In this document: positions 41,101 through 52,889 of the stretch, one piece after another
Layout of the letters: each line of letters opens with the position of its first letter
How positions within the stretch are numbered: position 1 is the stretch's first letter
NCBI GenBank assembly: GCA_024349245.1
Contig: JALDNG010000441.1
Location: 124,001 to 188,000, forward strand
Source: Neodontobutis hainanensis
Taxonomy: Eukaryota > Chordata > Actinopteri > Gobiiformes > Odontobutidae
Length of the DNA stretch: 64,000 nucleotides
Reading direction: 5' to 3'
Program-made: the position numbers and the translations under genes
Notes under the pieces: model-generated
What the model was told of the DNA's origin: nothing
Seen by the model: the letters and a program-made list of their open reading frames with translations, nothing else
Databases searched by the model: none

Positions 41101-42242
41101 AGAAACAGAATTCGTTTAATCTGGCGTGTGTGAATTGTTGAAAGGCTGCGTAAGTGTCATGCGCACTTCATAAAAAATCGATTTAATATTTCTGCACACG
41201 ACCTTCTTACGTGGGTTAGGCCATCATCTAGAACCAACGAAACCACAGTAGATCATGTTTGAAAGTCAAAAAAAAATTTTAATGTTAGGTAGACTTAAAC
41301 TTAAGTATTACCAATGTTTCGTATACATTCCCCTCAAGCTCTTATTTGCTCGGTAAAACCCACTTAACGTTCTTTTTAAAAGTTCTACCGCTTTGTATTT
41401 TAGGATAAATAAATATGATTTTGTTATTTTTTATGCTATAATACTATCAAATAGAAAGTCTTTAAATTTTGAAACAAAGTCCTCATCCTTCATATAAACA
41501 TACAGAAATTTCATCTTCAGATTATTTCATAACTTATGCATTTGTGATATTTTCCTTTCATAGATCTATGTTTCGATTTTGAAAAACCACAGCAGAAATA
41601 ATCACCATCAGTAAATAAAAATGTAGCATGCGCTGTGTAAAATCTTAACTAAAATTACTAGCCAAAGGTAGAAAGAAGATAAACCTGAAACTGAATATCA
41701 CAAAACCTAAAACACTTTGGACTCTACGAAAAAATACACAATTGTGCAATGAGTCGTGTAGAGCTGCACGATCACATCACAAGATAAAAAGCTTTTATCG
41801 CACAAAATATAAATTATGCTAAATATTGTATCTTTCCAATTAATTTGATCAGTTCAAACGAGTTATCTTATCTCTTTAAATATATTATGTAAGGATTTTA
41901 ACATTAATATGATGTTAGAGATGAATGATTTTGAACGCCAATTTCTAGATGTGTTTAATGTCGTACTCAGTCAACCAAAATTTTAATTTATGAAAGAAAA
42001 AACCTTAAATTTAAAATCAGGCATCCTACGGTCTGCAGTCACATATATTGATCATGCCACAAATTGATGCTATAAAAGCGATAAAAATAAATCTCTGAAA
42101 CACAATCAAAATAATTTTGCAGCTTTTCTAGGTCTTGTTCAATTATAGCTACCGAAATAGAACATGTTGATTTATTTATCACACGCACGCGCGATTTCTT
42201 ACAAACTATTTATATATGAACCTCATCAGCCAGTTAATTTGA
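35133..42242. other. AT-rich interval, nothing firmly assigned
   Basis: No supported gene in 7.1 kb. GC-richer islands at 38090-38260 and 39070-39420 are open on both strands, with no recognisable family. A short GAAA repeat lies near 38285-38300. Confidence 0.45.
39949..40176 (+). CDS. Small ATG-initiated ORF, unknown
   Basis: 75 codons from ATG to TGA, Phe/Ile/Pro-rich with no clear membrane helix. No family recognised. Confidence 0.25.
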   Translation: MSIFHSIPDFDHFQLQISLKTRLFMHNDDKIEKFHCPILSPFPKFPIFEEYYLFIEDIIIFNFMKMVYQISHWIF

Positions 42243-44534
42243 ATGAAAACTTGTGAAAAATTTCTGTTAAAAACACGGACGAAAATTAGAGGTATTTTAT
42301 TTCGTAACAAAGGTTATTGTGATCACTTCAAGGAAATAAATCTATCGGCATTGGAAAAGATAAAATTGAATTCATTTGGATGTTGTGATATTTGTGTCAA
42401 TAAAAAATCCAACGCACCCGAAAAACATGCCTTCTGTCTAACCTGTGGGTTTCAGGGATGCTATGGCTCTGATTCTACTTCAAATCATACTCAAGACCAT
42501 TTTCAAGCAAATCCAGATCATCCTATTTTTTTCCACCTCAACAACTTCAACATCTGGTAGATTTTGATTTGATAAACCAGTTGTTTCGTGTGCAACTTTG
42601 TAAAAAGTTCAAAACAATGCAACTTAGGAAAATTTTTCGAAAGAGCACAGCGCTTCGCCACTTGTAACATTTGCCAAAATATTTTAGATAATTCAATGAC
42701 AAGCCAACCTGAAGCGTCGAATATTCCACATCCTCCAGTTGAGAATTTCAATAAATTAGGCTTTAAAAAATCTCGGATTTTCGTGTTTCTTGAATTCTGT
42801 TATTCAAGTATCTTTTGCCTTGATTTAGTCTCTTTTTGCTTGCCAAGAATTTCAGAATTTATTGATTAAAGTTGAACAAAAACTCCGCGTCGTAGTGGTT
42901 CCATCTTCTAAATCGTTGGTTTGAATTTGTATGTTGTTCAGAACCCATTAAATGTGTATGTTTCTAAACCATTTGGATCGGTAGGAAGCGCACTTTGCCA
43001 ACTTTTCAAACTTATGAAGGACCCAACCGTAAAAATGATATCACCGTATGGATTTTTGCATCACTGTCGTCGCAAGTTGTGTTTTTTTTTTCACTTTTAG
43101 TTTAACTGATTTTTCTCTTGATACTATGCAAGATTCACACGAGTATTTGATCGCTTTGCTGAACTGTATTACTTCTGAAACCAGCCAAAAAGTTTTCAAA
43201 GTAATAGAAAATAATATAATTACGAGTGATGAGAATTTGAACGGTATAAATTTCTCTTTACACAAGCTTACAAATTGGCCATTCCAGAGATTTTTAATGA
43301 TGTAATATTTCAAGGAAAACTATTGTCTGAGGTTACATGCCTAAGATGCTTCAATGTAAATTAATTTCTGACGTAGAAAACATCTAATGTCGAGAATTTT
43401 ATCGATCTTTCTTTACCAATGAAATTTAATGTAACACAATACCATTTATTTAGAAAAAAAGTCATCAAGAAAAGAGTTCTATCGTCAACTCTGGCTCTTG
43501 TAAATATTCACATAATACATCATTGTAAGTTTGTTATCGAATTCTAGGTTCTTGAGTAATAACCACGGTTCGCGCGATAACTGTCATAGTTGCTCTAGTA
43601 TTTACGACATATCGCCACTGAATTCGAGAAGGTCATCTTCTGAGAAAATTCCGCAGTTGGACTCAACGTTAAATGGTTTGCATGAAACGGAATTTAAATC
43701 GAGTTTAGTAGACCTCAGTTTGATCAACAACCTTCACACGATCCGAATCGGTCATCCTTTACAAAATATTTCAAAAATCGTGACTTCGGATAATGGTTGT
43801 AAAATCAGAATTCCTTTGAGCGATGCAAAGCATTAAAAGTTTGCACTTCTGGGTTGGAAGATGCATCAATGACGACCATGCCCTTTACTAAGCGTATCTA
43901 TAGGTCATATTCGTTCGCCAATTCAAATGGTTTCCCCACTGTTGATGCTGAGTTTCAGTCTTTTATTATGTCAAAAGAGGCTCCAACATATACTTTTTTC
44001 AGTCCTAGCAGAAGCTTGAATCTCGAGAATGAGGGATTCGAGGACATCCCCGTGCCAGAATATTCAGATAATTCTTTGGAATCTTGTCTAGATAACTTTT
44101 TTTCGACCGAACATTTTGACCATAACAATAAAATACTATGTGAAAACTGTTCTAAAATGAACAAATTAAAATCATTTTCAGAAGCCAAAAGAAACTTTCG
44201 AATTATCCAGCTTCCAAAAATTTTAATAATTCATCTGAAGCGGTTCAAAAAAACTTTGAAAAAATTCTGTAAACTAACTGAACATATCACATTTAATGAG
44301 CACATGAACCTTGGCCCATATTGTAGTTCCAATCAAAATTCATCAAACTATTCATTGTTTTCAGTAATTCAACATTCCGGCTTTCTCAATGAAGGCCACT
44401 ATATATCATTTGTCCGTTTTACAAAACATGGAAACCATTGGTTCTTAACAAGTGACCACAATATACGTCAAGTATCTATTGAAGACGTTCTCAATTCTTT
44501 TGCATACATTTTATTTTATAGAAAATGTAAATAG
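42243..44534 (+). CDS. USP16/USP45: Ubiquitin-specific protease, USP16/USP45 type
   Basis: Cysteine deubiquitinase; family members remove ubiquitin from histone H2A and other targets. Exons: 42243-42291, 42313-42556, 42581-42807, 42829-42918, 42942-43078, 43101-43243, 43267-43355, 43377-43430, 43454-43524, 43548-43779, 43809-44534. The ten introns are 21-24 nt except one of 29. About 686 residues. An N-terminal ZnF-UBP comes first (YCDHF, CCDIC, CLTCGFQGC, spaced His residues, CCFVC). The Cys box LGFSCFLNSVIQ follows, with catalytic Cys codon 42784-42786. Then come MQDSHEYL, EVTCLRC, the ENFIDLSLP core, IIHLKRF, and the His box EGHYISF followed by WFLTSDH and YILFYRK. An insert of about 130 low-conservation residues interrupts the catalytic domain, as in USP16/45. 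An A6 run (42765-42770) before the Cys box is one base too long for the frame. Total length is otherwise a whole number of codons. Confidence 0.9.
42292..42312 (+). other. 21-nt optional in-frame intron
   Basis: A GT...AG segment of 21 nt between the first exon and the zinc finger of the USP gene. It has no stop and is a multiple of three, so the retained form adds seven residues. Removing it places the zinc-finger start (GYCDHF) closer to the N-terminus. Whether it is spliced cannot be decided from the sequence. Confidence 0.5.
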
Positions 44535-45901
44535 TTGTCATTTAGTTTTATTTTTAAGAATTTTTTTGTTCCTACTTCATTCAAGTATCCAACGATTTCA
44601 ACAGCCCTAAATAATTGTGCTCGTGCGCATATTCAAAAACGAACTTCATTAACTTTCATTTTTCTCATTAACTAACTCTATAAGATACGCAATTGGCCAT
44701 TCTCTCTTTTTAATTTTAAAATTTAATGTCTGCGATAATTGGCATAAACTTGGTTCAATGTATGGTTGTTAAAATCTTAATTGAATTTTTACATTTTCAC
44801 AACAACCAAACATTTTAGCGCCAATTATTTAAATTTTTACTGATGGTTAAAATTCGTAGAAACTGCTATACGAAATTAACTAATTTTTATAGTCCTTTGA
44901 TTCATGTCTCCAAACAATTTTCCCTCCTCAGATCATGTACCCTTGCCTAACGCATTGGTAACTCTAACATAAAAACTTTTTTTACGAGAAATTGCCCTAT
45001 TTTGGCCCAGTTCAGGCTTAGTTTTATCATTATTTAGTTTTCTTCTCTAATTTAAGGATTTTCAGTGTTGAACGTCTTAAAAAAGAAAATTCAAAAAATA
45101 ATGGAAAAAATTAACCTAATTTCGCATTTATTGTGCCTTGCGTGATGTTAAAAATTATTCAATTTTAGCTTGAAGTCGTGGGAATTTAAAAATAATAGGA
45201 ATAAAGGCGAATTCGGTTTTATCGTTCTAAGATAAACGATAAGTTTCCGTATTTTACAGAAAACTAAGAATCTTTTAAAATCTAATTCTAATAAAAACTT
45301 ATCTATAAATAGCAAAAAATACACTCCTTGTTGTCTATCACATGTGTTTTACGTTGTATAATACCACTCAATAGTCAACGAGTTTTTCTTAAAACATGAT
45401 AAAATTTGGAAAAAAATAATATATTAATTAAATATTAAAACTTCCTCATCCTCGTGTGTGTAACTGAATGAAGTGGTCGATAAAAGTACCACCATCTGAC
45501 GCGATTATGTACTGGCAAGCTCGTGGATGAATTTTATTTGAAACATAAATGTTTTGTGAAAAATAAAATGCGCATGAAAGACATGCTATTTTATCGTGAG
45601 TTCAATTTTGAACAAGAACTCTCATAAAATATCTTTTATGGTCGCTTGACCAATCCAAAAGACACTAAATCTATTTTTGTATCCATTCATAAGAGTTCAA
45701 ATAAATGCGATGAAAATATAAGTTTGGGAAATTAAATTTTCATTTTTGTGAATAAAACCTAAATCAACTTATTAAGGTGAGTCAATCGAAATAGATTTCA
45801 AAATAAAATTTGAAAATAGGCATAAAACAAAGTGGCATCTATTTCTCACAAAAGCCAAAAGTTCGTTGAACTCGTCATTCAGCAAAATTGAGTGTGGTTC
45901 C
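44535..45901. other. AT-rich interval, nothing assigned
   Basis: No supported gene, RNA or repeat is visible. Confidence 0.5.
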
Positions 45902-46244
45902 ATGCTCCACGACTGTTGGCGGCTACGGAGTCAGAAACAATGGAGATTATTATTAATTATTGTTTTATTGAGCATAATAATCCTTTTAATAACAAATATC
46001 GGAGAGACGCCAATGAAGGGAGGTAGGCCAGATAACATTGGTTTGAAAACCTTACTTACGAGTCACGTGCTCACGGCCTTCATCTCGCGGGCATACCTCT
46101 CTGATATATGAAAAAAATATATTTCTTAATGTTCAAAATGTTAATTTTTACCAATCTATAAGGTTCAGAACGTTCCATGTGTTGAGGCGCCTTAAATTTT
46201 TGAACGTGAAATCTACAAAAACTATTGATGAAATTGATTTTTAA
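45902..46244 (+). CDS. Type II membrane protein, two exons
   Basis: Exons 45902-46040 and 46063-46244 are joined by a 22-nt GT...AG intron, giving 106 residues. The N-terminus is short and basic (RLRSQKQWR), followed by one long hydrophobic helix (LLLIIVLLSIIILLIT) and a polar lumenal or extracellular part with basic residues. This layout is typical of type II Golgi enzymes or small single-pass proteins. It is short for a glycosyltransferase, and I recognise no catalytic motif. The reading frame could continue upstream of the chosen ATG, since no nearby stop precedes it. Confidence 0.5.
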
Positions 46245-46353
46245 CTTATCACTCTTAACTTTAGTTTTAAGGTTAAACATACTTATCAATGAAGTTTGTT
46301 TTCTTTTAAGCGTCAAATTTTAACTTTTTATACCAGTAAAATTTAGCCCATAG

Positions 46354-46614
46354 ATGAATCAGGGCCGAATGTTTTCAAAATTAACTTCTACTTCAAAGGA
46401 TGTTAAAAATTTCCTCTTCTCTTATAAAGGAAAAATAACACATCTTATTTTATTTTTTATGAACTCTTCTATTTCTAAACAGTTTTCTCTTACTCGTGGT
46501 TTACCTCGTGTCATAAATTACTCTGTAAAGTATGTCTTTAATTCAGTTCTAGTATCATTTTACGCTCAAAGCTTATGGATTTTCTTTAAAGGATTTTTTA
46601 AGTATATTTATTGA
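46354..46614 (+). CDS. Small membrane protein, possibly ATP synthase subunit g-like
   Basis: 86 codons from ATG to TGA without introns. Basic, Ser-rich N-terminal half, then LPRVINYSVKYVFNSVLV and a C-terminal aromatic membrane segment (LWIFFKGFF). The order (Pro-rich turn, amphipathic helix, single C-terminal membrane helix) recalls mitochondrial ATP synthase subunit g, but identity is weak. It lies 110 bp downstream of the type II membrane protein on the same strand. Confidence 0.4.
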   Translation: MNQGRMFSKLTSTSKDVKNFLFSYKGKITHLILFFMNSSISKQFSLTRGLPRVINYSVKYVFNSVLVSFYAQSLWIFFKGFFKYIY

Positions 46615-47867
46615 CGAAGACATGGAACAGAATTACAAAATAAGTTGAAACAATTTCATGAAAATAAAAGAAGGGGTAAAATATGTTTGAATTTCAAAAA
46701 AAAACGCGCTGCCGCCCACAGACCGAAATGTTTGAGGAGCATAATCAACAACTTCCTTTGTTGAAACGATCCCGTTAAAATCTGAAATATCCCAAAAATT
46801 TTTAAGAAATTATTTTTATAAAATTTACTTTAATATATACAGAAGTTCGACGTCTCCAAAAATGATAGTGACACATTCTTTGTATAAAAACTCTAAGAGG
46901 CGTCGTTAATTTTAAACATGATTCATTCGTGCTCTAACCTTTTATGAACAAAAAAAAGCTTAGAAATATATATTCCGTGGGATTTTTTATTTACTTGATT
47001 TGATTATCTTTTAGTTAACACATTATTTCGCGAAAATTCATTCGTGGTGATAAATAAGAAAAGCAAAACATCACTTAATCAGTTCGATAAACATGTAAGT
47101 TGCGAAAGTTCAAAATGTGGAAAACTTAGAGATGTTACAAATCTCAATAGCTGAAAAGTCTGAAGATGTAAAATTCCGTCTCAAAAATATATTTCACTAT
47201 GAGATCAGTGAATTTAGGTAGCTTTCAGAAAGATCCTTGTCATCTGGAGGGAAAATAAAATATATCACATTTAAAGATGCTTCCATATGTATTTTAAAGC
47301 TTCGTTTGAATGGTTAACACCATGGTTAATCTCGACTTAACGAGGAAAATGTGGGATAACGGTTCAATTTGATAAACAACGGAAATGCGAATCCTACGAA
47401 TGTATCAAGAGTTTTTAATTAATCAATAAAAAATAGTGTTTGTAATTTATCTAATATCAGTTTGAAAGTTTTTGAAAGGCTAACTATCCATTATTCAGAC
47501 TAAACTGGTCGTATACTCAATAAAACACACAAGAAGAATTGCCGTTTCTTTCACATAATATGAACGACATAACTCTAATAAAGCAGACTCGGCCCCTAGG
47601 GTAACAGCTAGATAGGAGCATTAGTCAAGCTGTCTGTAGAGCGTATTACATATGAATAGGTAATTAGCAAATTGAATGACTGTAAACACAAAACTTGAAA
47701 ATATACTTATGGTCAAGAAGACGGTTTATTAATTTGAGAAGAACAGCTACGAGTAGAATATTGGTCATTATACTTCCTAAAACTAGGGAAAATGATTTCG
47801 ATGGTTTTTGATTATTACTTCTGTTTTGATCTGAGAAAATATTAAGTGAAAATTGTTTACTTTTCAG
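46615..47867. other. AT-rich interval, nothing assigned
   Basis: No supported gene. A GC-richer patch at about 47585-47640 has no recognised function. Confidence 0.45.
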
Positions 47868-47938
47868 TCATGGCCATGCGTAGACGGAGAAGTACCGCGC
47901 AACCTCACAAAGATCTAAAATTGTTTAAGTCTATATAA
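47868..47938 (+). promoter_or_regulatory. Spliced leader-like or 5' UTR exon with upstream ORF before MRPL14
   Basis: A polypyrimidine-TTTTCAG acceptor ends at 47867. It is followed at 47870 by ATGGCCATGCG, which opens a 22-codon Arg-rich frame ending in TAA at 47938, 7 nt before the MRPL14 start codon. It may be a 5' UTR exon (cis- or trans-spliced) carrying an upstream ORF, or the last exon of another gene read in a different frame. Confidence 0.35.
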
Positions 47939-47945
47939 TTTACAA

Positions 47946-48338
47946 ATGAACTTTTTATCTTCTAAACTTTCGATTGCTCTCCAAATTCGGCTCATCAATA
48001 CGTTGACACGCTTTAGAGTGGTCGATAATAGCGAACTGGGAAAACTTGGACCAAAGGATAGGCCTGCCCGTTTAATCAGCCGTCATAAGAAGAAGAGATA
48101 CGAACTCGGGGATATCGTGACTGTTGCCATCAAGGGTCAGACCTGCAAAGCAATGATAGTTGGTTTGAAAAAACACAGCGGACTTTTTGTTGCAAGAATG
48201 AATACCAACAATATCGTTCTTTTGGACGAGAATAAGACTCCGCTCGGAACAAAAACATTAGTTCCAGTTCCATCAATAATTAGAAAATTACACTCGGATA
48301 ACACAAAACTAATATCGAGTATACATAAATTTATCTAA
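47946..48338 (+). CDS. MRPL14: Mitochondrial large-subunit ribosomal protein uL14m
   Basis: Protein of 130 residues of the mitochondrial ribosome. Residues 1-20 form a basic, amphipathic import signal. The L14 fold follows: TRFRVVDNSELG near the mature start, then ELGDIVTVAIKGQ and KAMIVGLKK in the beta barrel, the NNIVLLDENKTPLGTK strand pair, and the conserved C-terminal VPSIIRKL helix. The length is close to animal MRPL14 (about 145). No intron is needed, unlike most genes here. The ATG at 47946 gives a correct presequence; the upstream 22-codon frame ends just before it. Confidence 0.9.
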   Translation: MNFLSSKLSIALQIRLINTLTRFRVVDNSELGKLGPKDRPARLISRHKKKRYELGDIVTVAIKGQTCKAMIVGLKKHSGLFVARMNTNNIVLLDENKTPLGTKTLVPVPSIIRKLHSDNTKLISSIHKFI

Positions 48339-51300
48339 TTTTTCCCCTTTACGTGTGGTAGTTTGATTTGTAATGGAAGAAATACAACCTTTATGAGGCT
48401 TTACAATTTTTATAACCAATACCCAGAGCCGCGGTTGAAAATAATAACTGCCTTACTTTCTGAACAAAAAATTTTGAACATTATCGAAACTTTCAAAAAA
48501 AGGCAGGCTAATGTTATATTTTAAATCAAAAGGTTAAACTTTGAGGTCAGTTTCTTTCAGACCTCACGTGTTTGACGGTGTTCTAGGAGTTAATATGAAT
48601 GAGTTCTTTATAAAAAGTGAGGTTTTTTAATTTCATTCGACAGAATATATTTAAAAAATATTATCTTAAATAACTAATACGATACAAGTTTTAGCTGGCT
48701 TGCAATTCAGTTTTTCGAGGTTTGCTACATCTTTTTTAAAGTTACTAATTTTTTGGAATAAATTTAATTTAAAACTAAAATATTTTATGATGTGTTGGGA
48801 TATTTCAATCCTAAACTTCACCTAACCCAACACCTTGATTTAAAATAATGAATATTAAACACTTTCATCGTGAACTTAATGATAAACCATGGAAATTTTT
48901 CACTATTAATTTGAAAATTAGGTAAAAACAAAATCGATTTTTTCGTGGACAAGAATATTTTGGTTAAATATGGGTTCACATTCCATATCATGCCCATAAC
49001 TATAACTGAGAGGTTTTATTTGTGCTTTTTGACAGAAAAATACCCAAATTAAAACCCAATAAAAAAATATCTGAAAATAAGTTTATGAGTAATTTAAGTT
49101 TAATTTGGGTGTGCTTAAATCCCCTATGAAAACTCGTTTGTTTCACAAAATCACCCATTGATCATACAAGGTAAATTTATTGTTTACAAAGCGTAGATGA
49201 ATATAAAGAATGGGTTCATTTTTTTGAGGTGCAAAAACGTTGGTCTTATTTTCGATTCCGAACGATTTAGAGTTTGCGCAATTGCAAATCTTCAATATTA
49301 GCAATTAAAAATTTATACCTATTTTAGCATCGTACCCCTGTTTTAATACAATTAGAATTTAGTGATTCATAAAATGTATTTTCGAGTTACGGGTAATTCT
49401 AATTTTGTTGTGATTTAAAAAAAATAACTTTTTTTAATTTAAATAGTATAAATTTTTACTTCCTTTGATTCTACGTTGGGGAATGGAAAATACTGACGAT
49501 AATTTCAAACTGAAAGAAGTAGTTGCGCAAAACATGATTTCTGCCAAATTTCTTCCCAGTACGAGGTTCGCCTCATTTATGGTATTCTTGCTGAATAAAT
49601 AAGCTATCTAAACAATTAAAAACGATGATAATTTGAATGTGAGAATTTAAGTTTTGTTACAGATATTTTCATGAAATTCACACGGCTAGTGTCTAGCATG
49701 TTCAGGAATTATTCTGAAAAATCTTGTACCATCTAATCTGGGATATATTTGTCAATATCTACTATTCTAAAATCAATTAACATATTTTGAATTGAACGAG
49801 TTTGACTAAAATTAAAAAATGCGCGTGACAATATTTTGACTATAATTATAAAAAATTCAAAGAAACTGATTGTATGACTTTGAGTGTGTTTAGTTCCAAA
49901 AATATATTCTTTGAGATGTAATTTTATAAAAATCACAAAAAATTATGTTATTGTGAGAAATTTCAAAAGTGCGCAGAAAATGGAACATCACCATTTACGA
50001 AATGAATTAAACCAAAAAGATGAGTAGACGTGACAAATATACCAGTGTCTGTGATGAAATTGAATTAAAGAGACAATGGTTAAATGAATACTTATTTTTT
50101 TCAAAATTTTGTGTTTAGGTTTATCAAGCGTTCGGCTGAGTAAGGCGCATCCTCGAAAGGACTTTAATGGATCTCCGCGCACGCCCACATTATTTCGCGA
50201 TTAAAAAACGTGTTCTTTAACTGATAAAAATTTACATCGGATTTATAATAATTTATAGAAATAAAAAAATCCTTGAGAATTCGGCCAAAGATTAACAAAT
50301 GGCATAGATTTGTCAGTATTCTTAACATGAACAATTTATCTACCTATCATATGTAGCATTTTGAATTGTTTTTGTGAGGTATAAGGCGGCGTGATCCACG
50401 TGCGCACAATGTTTTATTTAATTTCCTTTTGCGTTCAAATGTCAATGATTATAAATGCACCACTCAGATACGGATGGTGAAAATCTCAATTTATGATGAC
50501 ATTTGTATCTAGCCTCTCATTATCTTTGTTATTGTTTATCCTTTGCTTAGAACGATTCCCCATAAATGTTACTGGTGGCGATTTTAGAGTTCTACTTATC
50601 GTCTCCGTCAGTCTGTGCTTATTAATTTCGAATTATGTGGTGGAATCTGTTTTTTATATTGTGACAGTTTAATTTGTACTTAGAAATTTTTATTCTTGTG
50701 ATATCTTGAGTATTTGGTTTAAGGGACTTTAAAGTTTTCAGTTAATGATCTACTTTAAAAATGGAGTTTTTATTGCGCATGTTTCATTACATCTCTTTAT
50801 GGTTTATCAATTATATGAGCTCATAATGTTTAATTAATAAAGATATTTTCGTTCTTTTTCTTTCGTTTGTACGTGAACTAAATTATCGTAAAAAAATGTG
50901 TATCCATACATTCCAAATGTTCAATTTTAACTTCAAAGAAAAGTAGAAGTATATACTCTAAATTCTGTTGTAATCTTAAGAAGAGTTTTATGTTTTTGTG
51001 TATATAATTATCCTTCTAACATGAAATAGTTGTTTTTTATGTCAGTTTATTTCTCAATGAGAATTTTGATCGTGACAAATCACGAAATTCCAAAATGAAA
51101 AATATTTTCTATAAGATAGATGTACGCCTCCTGAAATTGGTTTAACGCGCGTGCCAAAATTTTATCAATTGACAATTGCATCTGTGATTTTATCTTATAT
51201 TTTTTAAGATAATTCTTTGTTTATAAGGTATACGTTAAGTTTATTTTCGTTAAAATATAAAGCCAAGACTAATTTAGCATTCGTCTTGTTTTTAATTTCG

Positions 51301-51804
51301 AGGATTTTAACCTAGTAATTAATGGTTCACATCACATATATAAAACTAAAGTTTTAAAAAAGTGCTATGCTATAAAACCGTGAACTTTACTATTTGCTGA
51401 TATTAAAAGGTTCAAATTTTAAAATAGACGGAAGTTATTATCTGAAGAATTAGGTTATTCGCTAAATAAGCGAAGTTATTTTAAACTTTCCGTTCACTGC
51501 CGAGTTTAAAGATTCTATTTAAAACGTTACGAATTTTAGACGGTTATTTCGTTTAATCTTTTACTTTCATTTAGATTTGCACAAAATATCTTTCTCAGCT
51601 AAAAATGTTATTTAATTTTCTTGAGTATAAGAAATAAATTTACTTTTTTCTATTTTTTCATTTGAGATTTTTATAAGATAAAAAAGTAAAACTAGCTTTC
51701 ACGCACGTATCAAATCTCCAACGTATTTAAGATTTTTGTTAATTTAGAAGTTTGATCAAATGTGATCGATTTTTATTTTATTATGTTTTAAACCATTGAT
51801 ATCT
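48339..51804. other. AT-rich interval, nothing assigned
   Basis: No supported gene, RNA or repeat. Open frames on the minus strand at 49733-49936 and 49988-50188 look random. Confidence 0.5.
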
Positions 51805-52029
51805 CTAAATAGAGATACTTAAGTTTCTCTTAGTATCTTTGTCACTGAAAGAAAGATTACATGTGGAATAATCTTTAAAGGAAAAATTGAACAAAACTAA
51901 TTCTTCAGGACACGGGTACGATTTAAATTGATAATTCACATAAGGTTTTTCATATGAGGAAAAAGCTTGAAATAGAAGAGTTTGATTGTATTTCTTACTT
52001 TTATTTAAAAGTTGAATTGAAATTCTCAT
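51805..52029 (-). CDS. Small ATG-initiated ORF, unknown
   Basis: 74 codons from ATG (52029-52027) to TAG. Polar, with Ser, Lys and Phe (MRISIQLLNKSKKYNQ) and two cysteines. No family recognised. It lies downstream of SPTLC2 on the same strand. Confidence 0.3.
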   Translation of the reverse strand: MRISIQLLNKSKKYNQTLLFQAFSSYEKPYVNYQFKSYPCPEELVLFNFSFKDYSTCNLSFSDKDTKRNLSISI

Positions 52030-52889
52030 TTTAGTTAAACACAACGAATATTAACGGAGGCAAAAATGAAAAATGCCATCACATTTTAAATGAAAACTTT
52101 TTAGCTCTTGTATACTGATTAGAATTGTTGTTGATCTATAACCCTATAATAGTATATTGTAAAATATAAAAATATCTAAAGAAATTTGTATAACTTATGA
52201 GAGCTGAATATCTCAGATTGTTATTTTACATTTCAATCAGTTTTCTCGCTTTTCTAAATCAAATTATTATCGACAGAGTTTAAACGGAAACCGATAATAG
52301 TAATATTTTGCAAACGAACAAAATACGAATTCTTTTGTTAAACGTGAAAGTCTATTGTTTATTGAAACTTCGAGTTTATTCTAGAAAGATAAAATGTTTG
52401 AAAAGATTTTGAAAAATTAAAATATTTTATTTTTAATAAAGAAGACGTCCTTAATTTGACAGATTCCTCAAAAAATATTACCATCATCCATCTCAACCTA
52501 ATACATAACAAAAAATGGAATTGGTAGAACTTGAAAATTAACAATGAATTAAGTGATTCTGCTCTACCCATAAAAATAATGAACACGGCGATGAAAAATA
52601 GTGGTATTAACGAGAGTTATTGTATCTGAGCACAAGTTAAATTGATGTTTAATCAAACCTTTGAAAGTAAAATCATCCAAAACAAGAATATTAAATCAGA
52701 ATAAATGAAAAACGGTTAATTATACAATGACATAAAAGCTTCAAAAATAATTTATAAAGAACTAAAAATGTCGAGTTCTCCTAAACCGAGTAAATCTAAA
52801 TATTTTGAATTAAACTACACTATAAAGTGATTTTTAAATAAAATGATGGTATTTTTTAACGAAAAGAAGATTTAAAATAATATCACTCT

